Source: Cryptomeria japonica (lineage: Eukaryota; Streptophyta; Pinopsida; Cupressales; Cupressaceae). From it: DNA of 64,000 bases. The notes below the pieces were generated by a model. That model had not been told where the DNA came from. It did no database searches and worked only from the letters and a program-made list of their open reading frames with translations. The stretch lies in assembly GCF_030272615.1 (NCBI RefSeq), contig NC_081410.1, positions 138,484,849 to 138,548,848 on the forward strand, given 5' to 3'. Shown one piece after another: positions 11,606-21,768 of this stretch. Within the stretch, counting starts at the first letter, position 1; each line of letters starts with the position of its first letter. The position numbers and the translations under genes were made by a program.

Positions 11606-12598
11606 CTCTGCACTTTTTGAATACTTGCTCAAGGTGAGAAAAATGGTCTGCTGCATGCTTGGAGTACACAGTATTATCATCAAGATATACAAGTACAAAT
11701 TCTACTAATACTCCCTTAAAGGCCATATCCATGGCTCTTTGAAAAGTTGCACCTGCATTTGTTAGTCCAAAGGGCATTTTACAATATGCATAAGTGCCCC
11801 ACTTAGTAGTAAATGCAGTCTTAAACTGGTTTGATTCTTGGACAAGGATCTGATTATACCTTGAGTATCCATCCAAGAATGAAAATCTTTCTGAGCCACT
11901 AACTTTGGCTAAAATTTGTTCCATAGAAGGGAGGGGATAATGATCTTTGAGGGAGGCTCTATTGAGGTCCCTGAAGTCTACACACAATCTGATTTCCCCA
12001 TTCTTCTTCCTAAGTGGAACAAGATTAGCTACCCAAGAAGAATGCTTGATTGGAAAAATAATGCTAGATTCAATAAGCTTGGATAGCTCCTTTCTCTTCA
12101 AAGGCTCAATTTTGGGGTTTATAGGTTTTTGCTTTTGTCTAACCGGCTTAGCATCATGATCTAATTCTATGGTATGCTGAGCTAAACTAGTGTCAAACCC
12201 TTTTAGATCCTCATATGTAAAAGAAAAAATATCATTATACTTTTGACAAAGATTGACAAAAATACCTTGATCAATTGGAGATCATACCTTTCCCAAGTTG
12301 AGACCTCTTCCATTAGATATGGGGACTGATTTGTAGTCTCCTTTCTTTGCGGCCAGGTTCATTGCTCTCCCTTTCATCTGATCATCAGTATTGAAGATTC
12401 TCTCCAAGGTAATCAGTCCCTTGGGCAGCTTGTTTGAGCTCAGCTGCATAATCTGATCTCCATACTGGTCTTGCAGCATGCCTTGCTTTTGATGTGAGAA
12501 CTTTGCCTCATCTTGTAGGAAACTCACAATCTGCTGATCAGAGTCAAAGACCTGCCAATTCACTTGGTTATCAGGCCGAAACCTTCAATTAGGTCCCT
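11562..12598 (-). pseudogene. gypsy-1 pre-RT linker and reverse transcriptase
   Basis: Reading leftward, a linker (NWQVFDSDQQIVSFLQ ... LPKGLITLERIFNTDDQ) leads into RT in the same frame after one TGA at 12282-12284. RT landmarks in order are LVPLRKKNGEIRLCVDFRDL, HYPLPSMEQIL, RFSFLDGYSRYNQI (first catalytic Asp), MPFGLTNAGATFQRAMD and VLVYLDDNTVYS (catalytic YLDD intact, about 11.68 kb). The upstream edge is cut at 12598 by the compound insertion, which removed whatever preceded the linker. Confidence 0.9.
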
Positions 12599-14230
12599 TG
12601 ATGTGTTTTTTACGCACATGCGAACACATAATAAAATACCAAAAAGTATCTTATTCTCTCTTGAACAAAATCTCTCGGATGCTAAAAATTAGCTTAAGGA
12701 TCATTCGAGATGACTCCAAGGTTCATGAATTTAGGGTCACTACGTGTGGATAAGCTCATTGGTTTGATGTGATTATGCTGGAATCACAAGGGGACTTACA
12801 TTCGAATGCCTGAATGCTTGATTTGCTAGAACTTAGGTCCTATCTACTCAATTGGAAGATAAAAAAGAGCAAAAGAGGTAAGGTTTGAGAGAGTCTATTC
12901 TAATCTTAAGAATGTAGGAAGATGGATGAATGAATAGATGTAATCCTACTAAGCGAGGTCTCACCATCAAATTGAACAATTTGACACAAGCTCAGTGCAA
13001 TCTTCTAAGGACGTTTCAAGGATGTTCGAATCAATACCATCAAACATCGGTTACCATTCAAGTTAATGCATAAGCAATGAATGTAGAACGATTTGAAGTT
13101 AAGCTCATATCATTCCAATTGACCACACAAGGCGTAGTTACAAGCAGCAAGAGGCTAGTGGTATGGATTGGGCAGATTCCACATGAATGCATTCAACAAC
13201 TTCTTCCATTCAATCTAATCAGTTACATGAAAATAAATTGAGAAGTAGAACCATGAGGCTTGTTGAAAAAACAAATTTCACCATAACTTCAATGAAAAGT
13301 GTATCTCATTTACAAGTCATGCCAACAATTCTTCCCTCTCCTAATCTACTTCTATTCTAATTGCTATTCTTCTATTATTCTATTCTACTCACTATTAGCT
13401 ATTAACCAACTATTAGTTATTAACCTTTACAAATGAAAGACTCTGAGCTTTTATAGAGAGCTCATTTACAATGAATGGCCAAGATTGATTCTCCATCAAT
13501 GGCCAGGATTCTACAATGAAAACCCTAATTAGGGTTTGTTACAACAAACTTTTCCTTAGCCAATGAGAAAATTACATTCTGAAAGTGTGGACCAATAGAT
13601 ATCAAGGGTAGGTGCCTCGGAGTTTGTGCCATCACTGGTGAGCTTGCTTCATTGAACTTGGATGCATTGATGTGGACTTCATTGACTGGAGGAATGATGA
13701 CTGGAATGCCATCTGGGATGCCACTTCACTCTTGCACTTTGTAGACTTGAGTTGATTCATCATGATGAAGGGATGTTGAGGTATCTCTTGATACTCAACA
13801 TTATCTAGCTCGCTCAAAGTAGTTGTGATGGGAGTTATTGATGTAGCTGAATCTTTGCTTTCTTTCTTTTGAGTGATTGTATAACTTCTCTTTCACGCTC
13901 CTTTGATCTCTTCACGTCTCCATGGTGCGGTGAAGGTTAAAATTCCTCTTGGTCGTGAAGTTTCTCCTCTTGCATGGTGGTGTAGGTCTTACAACTTTCG
14001 TACTTTTTTCTTTGCAATCACCATCCTCTCCCATCTACAAAACAAAACAAACATGATATCAAATACATAATATATAACTTTGATAGTTCTTCTTAGCTTG
14101 ATATATCCCTTGATTTTATGTGTTTTGTAGGTTTGATAAGAAGATCTAGAGGAATTCGCCTTTATGAAGGAGCACTTGAAGTTGCTTTTTGCTCGTGAAG
14201 AGGGGCTCTTGAAGTGTATTCCATCCTTAA
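12599..14230. repeat. Partial copy of the LTR-like family plus unassigned tail
   Basis: Starts TGATGTGTTTTTTACGCACATGCG-like, matching the left end of 6641-10627, and can be followed by scattered similarity to about 13740. The palindrome-bearing right part is absent. From 13740 to 14230 I see no clear relation to the complete copy. The left boundary abuts gypsy-1 sequence at 12598. Confidence 0.6.
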
Positions 14231-15027
14231 TGAATTTACGGCAGTCCTCTGGGTCCTTATAGAAGAGGAGACGAAAGTGGAAATGATTGACAGACAGATA
14301 GTTGGTCAAAACCCGGTACCTGAGGAGGAGGAGGTGTAGAGCCGACAATTGTTTAGGATATGGTTTTTGTTTGTCCTAGGAATTTTTGTTTTATCTGAAA
14401 ATCATGTTCATGAAGGTCGTTTTCAAGACCGTTACGGAAAGACAAACCGTTTCTTGGAAATGGAAAAGTTTTGATTAGATATAAAAAGGGATGATTAGTA
14501 GATAGAGAGGGGGGAAAATTTCAGAATATCAGACTTGGTGTTGCTTACTGAAATGCAAATGGATTATATAGTTTATTTTTGAATATGGAAACCTTAGAAT
14601 GGTTTATCTATACTTAGACTTTGTGCTGATATGGATAATCTCTGTGTTCTTCCTATGTGAATGCTTACTGTTCAAGTTTTCATATGATGAACTACTTCAA
14701 AGCTTGTTTTCCCTAATTCATTCATTGTTATATGATGTTTATTGTTGTGTGAATACTGTATGGCAATGACTAGTTAATGAGAAAATTCATTTATCATTTT
14801 TATGGTTGTTGTAGTTAGGAATTTTGCCTTTCCTTCTTTCTGGTTAAAAGCATACCCCAGAAAAACCCAAACTCACATCATAAGAGGGAGTTGCACCTCT
14901 AAAATTATGAGGAAAGTTGCTGAAAGAATTGCGACTTATCCAACTATTGATTGATAGTTTGTTCTCTTGCATGGGCATAGAGTCATATTGTTACATTTTT
15001 GAAGGGAACAAAATTTGTTAACCAACA
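14231..15027 (+). repeat. 5' LTR of the 14-19 kb element
   Basis: Pairs with 18292-19075. It opens with the last ~109 nt of an ORF that ends in TAG at 14337-14339, open without stops in this copy. It is followed by the primer site at 15034. Confidence 0.85.
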
Positions 15028-15033
15028 GATTTT

Positions 15034-15051
15034 TGGCAACTCTGCTGGGGA
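15034..15051 (+). promoter_or_regulatory. Primer binding site of the 14-19 kb element
   Basis: TGGCAACTCTGCTGGGGA lies 6 nt after the LTR. It differs at one base from the TGGCGACTCTGCTGGGGA form used by Ogre-type elements (attributed to tRNA-Arg in that family). Confidence 0.75.
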
Positions 15052-15327
15052 AACGAAAGATCTGTGCCTTCTTGCTTCAAATATCTATTAGTGCTTCCCC
15101 AAGAATGGATGTTGCCGACTCTGTTTAATTAAAGATCTTAGAAAGATGGTTCAGCGCCAGACAAATGGAAGAAATCAGTTCAGATCCAAAAGATGACCTA
15201 CACCAACAATTGAAGATATACTTGCCAAAAATGACAAGATACTTCATTCTTTTTGAAACTCTTTCAAAGAAAGTATCTTTGAGGCCGAAAAGAAAAATTT
15301 AATCCATCTAAAGATTACAAATCTGCA

Positions 15328-16936
15328 GTGCTGGTAAGAGGTTTGTGTCAAAGATATTACTTGCTCAAAGACCTTGAACAAGAGATTCATAAGTTACAGG
15401 CAATAGTAGAAAGATTAAAGTTGCTTAAAGAAGAACTAGAAAATGAAGACCAAGGTTCTTATAACTTTTCAGTTCTTGGTAAACAAGACCCTATGCAAGC
15501 ATTAGTTGAAACCAGTAATCTATCAACACCGTGGGAAAATCACCAACAAAAAAATAAATTTGAATCAGATTGAAGTTAAAGAACCAAAATCTTGCTTGAC
15601 TTGCATGCAAATGAGTGAAATCAAACAATCATTTATTCCTCAGGAAAAAGAGGTGCTACCAGAGGGACATAGTGTAGTTTTTATTCCAAATTGGTGCCTG
15701 AAAGGTTCAAATGATGACTTTTTGTGTGGAGTTGTGGGTGAAGATGGCCAAATTATAGAAGTTGATGTGAATGCATTCACTCGTAACTCTGGCAATATTG
15801 AAAGAGGTATGAATGTACCATTATTAGGATCTCTTGATAAAAGGACTGAGGAAAAGGAAATATTAGAAAAAGAAATGCATGCATGTAAAAATAGTTTGAT
15901 TGAACCATCTAAAGGCATAAATAGTTTATACTCTCGACCCGCTTTCTTTCTTAATGAAGAATTTGTTTTTGCAAGAGAAAAAGAAACAGTTCCTGTCAAA
16001 TTTGACTCTATGCTTTTAGAATATAACACCCAGGGGTCACAATTAGCATAATGCACAGATTCTGTTTCAGATGTCAGGTTGAAGGAAGAACCTTTGGTTT
16101 CTGATGCTCCTCTTGTATGTCCAAACGAAATCAAGGTTAACACTACGTATAAAAAGAATGTTGAGGTGGTGATGAGAATAGAGAAAAATTGGGAAGAGCC
16201 TAAGAATAAGATTACTTGGGGCAAACTCAATTCTCTATACTTGCCAACAAAATTCTATGATGAATCAAAGGTTAGAATCAATCCTCTTTTTGAATTATAT
16301 GATTCTCAATCAGCTGATGGAGATTTGTTTTCTTCTCTTAACAAAGATGAGATGGGAAAATATATTCTTGAGAATAGTTCTAAAAATGATTGTTTTGAAA
16401 TCATGTTGTAGAGAGAGGATAACCACTTGGATATTGAATTTGGTATTTTTGACCATTGTAAACAAATGGAGAATAGTCACAGTGTCGATGTTCCAAATCA
16501 GTACATGAAGGTTTATGTTAATGATGGCTTACTAGAAAGTGAAATTGTTATATCGAGCTTCCAAACCATGGTTGATGAATTTTCAGCTAATGAAGGAGAA
16601 GATGGAGAGTTGATGCTCAAAGAAGAGAAATTGGTTGAATTGGTTATTGAGGAGCGTGAAATTTTTTCTTCAGTAAGTAATAATCTAACGATGGACAATG
16701 CTGATGACAAAGATAGCATTTTTTACCTCTGTCAAGGGAATGCTGATTTGAACCAAGGCATACGATCTATGTTCTTTCAAGGGGATGGTTCTCAGTCATT
16801 TGAAGCAGATTGTGAAGGTATGACTAGTTATGTCCAAGAGGTGTATCATGAAGAGTGGTTGTTCGGGCATGAATGCATATACAAGAAACTTTTGCATTCC
16901 ATTAATCTGAAATTTAGAGCTATCGCCAGGTGGTAG
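15328..16936 (+). pseudogene. Unrecognised ORF carried by the 14-19 kb LTR element
   Basis: A plus-strand reading frame runs from 15506 to 16936 in one phase with only two stops (about 16049 and 16409). A preceding piece at 15328-15573 is in another phase. The first piece has a heptad-like helix (DLEQEIHKLQAIVERLKLLK), suggesting a coiled coil. The rest is acidic, with EKEVLPEGHSVVFIPNWCLK, WGKLNSLYLPTKFYDESK and a tail ending INLKFRAIARW. I recognise no gag, protease, RT, integrase or host family. The long same-phase openness implies it was coding until fairly recently. It may be an element-specific protein or a captured host gene. Confidence 0.6.
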
Positions 16937-17381
16937 TCATTTTTCATCACATCATATGGCCACCATCCTCTGTTCCACACGGGCATCTACTTCTCCCAGC
17001 CTGTCAATGGCTTTGCATGATTCATTTAGAGTCGTCTTAAAGAAAAAGAGGCATCTTGTCTCTGTACATGTTTTGTAGATAAAGTTTTGATGTGCCTTAG
17101 ACTTTAGCTAATTTTAGTTTCTTGTTTTTGTTGTGCATATTTTTTAGTTTTGCCCCCTTCTTCCCCTCTTCCTACACTTTGTTTCTCTCCGACTCCATTT
17201 CCCAATGGACAGGGCACCAGTCTTTCCATATAACTCTGGATTCTCTGCGTCCTCTTGGTCCTTGTCCCCAGACAGAGCCAGTTGTTACCCCCTACCTTCC
17301 TTTTTTCGAGAGTTGCTCATCCGTGGGGGACCTTTTCTTCCTTATCGCTGTTGCTCTATTGGAGAATCCTTGCTGCCTCGA

Positions 17382-17680
17382 AACTATGTTTGTCTTTCCT
17401 GACTTCCGGTTTCACCCGATATCGCGATAAAGTGAAGAGTTAGCACTTATCGGGTGATGAGCAACGAGCTTTACATTTCCTGCTTCCTGTCTTTAACCGA
17501 CACCCGATAACCCTTCCCAATTTATATCGGAACTATGTTTGTCTTTCTTGAATTCCGGTTTTACCCGATATCGCGATAAAGTGAAGAGTTAGCACTTATC
17601 AGGTGATGAGCAACGAACTTTGCATTTTCTGCTTCCTGTTTTTAACCGACACTCGATAACCCTTCCCAATTTATAGCGGA
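17382..17680. repeat. 149-bp tandem duplication with internal inverted repeats
   Basis: Two copies, 17382-17530 and 17531-17680, are about 90 percent alike by eye. Each holds ACCCGATA ... TATCGGGT arms around ATAAAGTG ... CACTTAT, able to form a hairpin. It lies between the two ORFs of the element. Confidence 0.85.
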
Positions 17681-17901
17681 ATATCGAGGATATTCAGACT
17701 TTATTTCTGTTCGCCTCTAAACCATCCATCACCATGCACAATTTCCAAAAAGGCGAACCGATTGGGATTTGTAAAGTACCATCATTATTAATGAGATTAA
17801 ATGGTTAAAGGCATGCAAGGGTGGCAACACGAGTAATAATTCCTAATGTTGTTATTCTTTGCAAACTGAAATAAATACTGTCTGAGGTAACGTATGTCAC
17901 C

Positions 17902-18387
17902 ATGAACTTCCCCTATCGAAATGGTCTTACCTAATGATGAGTTGCCATTTGATAATCCAGACTTGAATTGGCCGGAAAATCAGCAAGGAAACATTGTTCA
18001 AGAGTTGTATGCTCTTGCATGGAAACAACAAACCGATTTTGTCAGGTATAGAAAGGCTATTGCCTTTTTGAGAAAGATTGCTGCACAAGCTGAAAATCAC
18101 GAATGGCTCCTACAGGAAGAGTTAGCTGTTGGAAGGAGTCCTGATAATTAGTTCTTAAGACATTGGAGAAAATGGTGCTTAAGGGAAGAGGCCCCCTCAT
18201 ACAGCCGGATGTCAAAAACATGTAGGATGATATTCTCCTCGACCTAACCGACCTTGCCTGGGAACTCATAGAAGATGAAGATGAATTTACGGCAGTCCTC
18301 TGGGTCGTTATAGAAGAGGAGACAAAAGCGGAAATGACCGACAGATAGATAGTTGGTCAGAACCTAGTACCTGAGGAGGAGGTATAG
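17902..18387 (+). pseudogene. Second unrecognised ORF, running into the 3' LTR
   Basis: An ATG in good context (CACCATG, 17902) begins MNFPYRNGL. After a frame change at about 17.92 kb the reading continues (PNDELPFDNPDLNWPENQ, ALAWKQQTDFVRYRKAIAFL) to a stop at 18149. In another phase GRGPLIQPDVKNM and DDILLDLTDLAWELIEDEDE continue across the LTR start (18292) to TAG at 18385. The equivalent stretch in the 5' LTR (14231-14339) stays open with no stop, while this copy has one in-frame TAG. Leucine-rich repeats of DLAWE/ALAWK character suggest a helical protein. I recognise no family. Confidence 0.5.
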
Positions 18388-19075
18388 AGCCGACAATTGT
18401 TTAGGATATGGTTTTTGTTTGTCCTGGTAGTTTTTGTTTTATCTGAAAATCATGTTCATGAAGGTCGTTTTCAAGACCGTTACGGAAAGACAAACCATTT
18501 CTTGGAAGCGGAAAAGTTTTGATTAGATATAAAAAGGGATGATTAGTAGATAGAGAGGGGGGAAACTTTCAGAATATCAGACTTGGTGTTGCTTACTGAA
18601 ATGCAAATGGATTATATAGTTTATTTCTAAATATGGAAACCTTAGAATGGTTTATCTATACTTAGACTTTGTGTTGATATGGATAATCTTTGTGTTCTTC
18701 CTATGTGAATGGTAATTGTTCAAGTTTTCATATGATGAACTACTTCAAAGCTTGTTTTCCCTAATTCATTCATTGTTATATGATGTTCATCTTTGTGTGA
18801 ATACTGTATGGCAATGACTAGTTAATGAGAAAATTCATTTATCATTTTTATGGTTGTTATAGTTAGGAATTTTGCCTTTACTTCTTTCTAGTTAAAAGCA
18901 TACCCCAGAAAAAACCAAACTCACATCATAAGAGGGAGCTATACCTCTAAAATTCAGAGGAAAGTTCTTGAAATAATCACAACTTATCCAACTATTGATT
19001 GATAGTTTGTTCTCTTGCGTGGGCATAGAGTCATATTGTTACGTTTTTGAAGGGAACAAAATCTGTTAACCAACA
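18292..19075 (+). repeat. 3' LTR of the 14-19 kb element
   Basis: Pairs with 14231-15027. It ends ACCAACA at 19075, directly abutting gypsy-1 protease/RNase H coding sequence. Confidence 0.85.
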
Positions 19076-19734
19076 AGAAGCACACCAGCTCCTGCACCAT
19101 TCTTGTTCCTTGAGCCATCAAAGAACATATCCCTCAGTCCATGCATATCATTGTCTTCTTTTGAGAGGTTGGGGATAGGGGCATCCTCCTCATGGATGGA
19201 ATAAGTACCTAGGCTTGTGGCTTTGATTTGATCAATGGGATCAAACTGAAATGCATTTGCCCACTCATCAAGTAGGCAATCAGGAACCTCCTCCAACTGA
19301 GTTGTAGGCTCTCTTATTGAAATCTCTTCTTTCTCCTCATGGAGAGTACAATTCGTGTTGATAGGACTTGGGCTATAGGGCTCTATATGATCAATGGCAC
19401 TAGGCTCAGCCCTAATGGTTATTTTGGTACCATATCTTTTCCTAAATAACATGTGAGACCAATTAGAAGATAGGTAGCCACCTATCTTAGCAGTGAATTC
19501 CCTAGATAAGCAAATGGCAAAATAAGGAGGGAGGTCAATTACTGAGATGTCCTGCAACACACTACAACCCGGGCAGGCATGCAAAGTCAGATTTAAATCT
19601 TTAATGACCCCTACAATCTGAAATGATGTGCGATCAAGTTGTGCCACCCCTCTTGTTATAGGCTCATATTTGATACCTATGTGATCAACTATTCCCTTAG
19701 GCATAACTGAACTGCTAACATCGCTATCTATCAT
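19076..19734 (-). pseudogene. gypsy-1 protease and start of an RNase H domain
   Basis: Begins with MIDSDVSSSVMPKGIVDHIGI, the retropepsin site region where D-S/T-G would be expected; here it reads DSD, so activity is doubtful. A linker of about 120 residues is followed by GLRDMFFDGSRNKNGAGAGV, which has the first-Asp and glycine pattern of the archaeal-like RNase H found in Tat elements. The LTR end at 19075 cuts it there. The remaining RNase H sequence is not found on the other side (12598), so it was deleted. The position of an RNase H start before RT is unusual (see findings). Confidence 0.75.
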
Positions 19735-19774
19735 ACAATTATGAACAAGTTTATCTCCTATGATAAATGATAGA

Positions 19775-21616
19775 TTAAAAAGGGGGAGGCTTATTGATTT
19801 TCTTTGGATTTTCTACCTCCAAAGGCTGCACCAAGCTTGTAGAAATTGAAGAGCTGCAACCTTCACTGGTATTCTCTGCAACATCCATCCCCTTTAGGGC
19901 TTCCTGAAGTAGGTCTCTTTGAGATGGGATAGCAAGAGCATCCCACATAGATACATTGAGGCTTTCCCTCTTCATTTGTTCAACAATATTAAAGGGGATG
20001 GCAGCCTTAGTAGAGGTCTTGGTAGCAACAAGGTCTGGTTTTGATATGATAGGAGCCTTAGGTGGCTCTCCTTGCATGACCTTTTGAGTCAAATCTTGCT
20101 CTTTATTCGGAGCAGCCACCTTATCAGGGGTCTTTGGCATGGTAGTCTTCATGGCAGCCTATGGAGTTTTAGCTGTTGTGGTAGAAGAAGCACTAGGGTC
20201 TATGGCCCTCTTTTTTTATCTTGTATTGCTGGCCACATTGTCCCCACTTGTCTGATTTATTCCACAGAAATCAGCCTCCTGCCAATTCATAAAAGTTGTA
20301 TCTCCCTGTGGATGACTAGAGCCATCAGCAAACTGTTGCTGCCCTAATGTTGTTGGCTCATTTCGTGCCACTAAGGCCTAAGAGAACTCACCATTTTGAC
20401 AAGCGGCCTGATTGTGTGGCTGATTGCACGGAGTACACCAATCTTGTTCCCTAGCAAGATTGTTCTATGTTGGCACTAGTGCCTTTGAGGTACTTGCAGC
20501 TGAGGGATTCAAGCTATTTAAGGGCCTAGCATTACTCCATTGGTTCCGCCCTTGGAAATTTGATCTCTGTTGCTGATAATTCTGATTTTGCTGCTAGTAG
20601 GGCTTATTGCTTTGAAATTGTTGTCTCTTCGTGGTTACTAGCTCATTGCTAAGTCCCTGCACCAAAGTCTTAAATTCTTGAAACTCTGAAGGCGGTGGGG
20701 CAGGTGCGAGTAGATGGCTTGTGGAAGCCACTGGAATAGGAGCCAAAACAGGCTGTTGAGTAGGAGCCTCTGGAAATAAGGGCATTGGAGGCCTAGGAGA
20801 TAGCTTTCCTATCTGGATTAAGCAATTTTCTGCCCTTATGGCAGTATCATATGCCCCTGAAAGATTGTTTCCTCCCATAGATTGAATCATAACAACAATT
20901 TCATTGTTTAAAGCCTTAAGAAAATACAAAAACGCATGGTTTGATGAAGGCTTTACTAATGATGGGATTCTATCCCATGTCTTTTGAAACCTATAGTTAA
21001 AATCACCCATGAATTCATGGGGTGCTCTTTTGATTGTAGTTAGCTGCTCCATAAGTGATAGATGGTCACTTTTATCCTCAAAATGCTTGCACAACTTCTC
21101 TCCTAATTCATCCTAGTTATGGATTGTACCAGTAGTCAGCCCTCTATACCACTGAAGGGCTTTCCCTTTGAAAAAAGAGGCAAGAAGCCTCACTGTCACG
21201 TTGTCTTCTATAACATCAAAAACGGTGCAGATGCTAGACACATCTTGAATGTTTTCCTCATGGGTGAGAGAGGTTTCTCCTCTGAAATATGGAATAGCCT
21301 TCAAGGATGCTACTGCAATATCATTCCTTTGGGTTAAAACCAAGGGGCTGCCACCATTAAAGGTGACAAATGTATGTGCTCTTGGCATTGCCATAGCAAA
21401 TAGGGGTCTATTGATATAGATGGCAGGGCCCCTAGGTTGAGAAGGTTTGATAATAGGAGGGGTAGATTGAGACCTTAGGGGTGTGGATACTTCTGCTTGG
21501 CTTCCCCTTGTAGGTGACAAAGAATGCCTACCTGTAGTTCTCCTATAACCTGAATAAGGAAGTTGAGTAAATTGAAAAATACCTCTTGAAGATGATCTGG
21601 TTTGTCTTCTTGGCAT
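19775..21616 (-). pseudogene. gypsy-1 gag
   Basis: One reading phase with several stops covers the gag. An Arg/Ser/Pro-rich start (MPRRQTRSSSRGIFQFTQ) leads to a capsid-like part (IPYFRGETSLTHEE, RLLASFFKGKALQWYRGL), then, after a stop at 21113, KLCKHFEDKSDHLSLMEQL, a Pro-rich stretch and a Gln-rich stretch. A zinc knuckle WCTPCNQPHNQAAC lies near 20.42-20.46 kb with spacing CX2CX3HX4C. The last part (19775-20152) is a Lys/Pro-rich linker to protease. Gag packages the RNA and forms the virus-like particle. Confidence 0.85.
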
Positions 21617-21745
21617 AAAAGCTACAGTTGGTCAACACCGAGAGTCTAGATTTGACCTTAAGAGTCGCCAAGTGCTTGATTGATTGCCTCCAAAGGCTGA
21701 AATGCTAGGAGAAGCACTGAATCCCTAGCATGAATATTTCAATAG

Positions 21746-21763
21746 GTCCCACCGGGCATGCCA
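21746..21763 (-). promoter_or_regulatory. gypsy-1 primer binding site (candidate)
   Basis: On the minus strand TGGCATGCCCGGTGGGAC starts 5 nt inside the 5' LTR. On the plus strand it reads like a tRNA 3' end finishing in CCA. The tRNA was not identified. Confidence 0.65.
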
Positions 21764-21768
21764 AAAAC

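Larger units (their letters stand above)
14231..19075 (+). mobile_element. Non-autonomous plus-strand LTR element with unrecognised ORFs
   Basis: Direct repeats 14231-15027 and 18292-19075 (~0.79 kb, TG...CA) flank a 3.3-kb internal region. Six bases inside the left LTR is TGGCAACTCTGCTGGGGA (15034-15051), which has the form of the tRNA primer site known from Ogre/Tat gypsy elements. Purine-rich AGAAGATGAAGA precedes the right LTR. No protease, RT or integrase is present. The internal region holds two decayed ORFs of unknown type (15328-16936 and 17902-18387). No matching target duplication exists (CTTAA versus AGAAG), so at least one flank has been rearranged. Confidence 0.8.

Noticed and set aside
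15640-16230. 196-codon minus-strand frame opposite the unknown ORF
   Set aside because: It is a shadow of the plus-strand frame, which is longer and in a single phase.
21745-21763. tRNA gene at tRNA-like 3' end sequences near LTRs
   Set aside because: Only the 3' end is present, as expected for a primer binding site; no cloverleaf.
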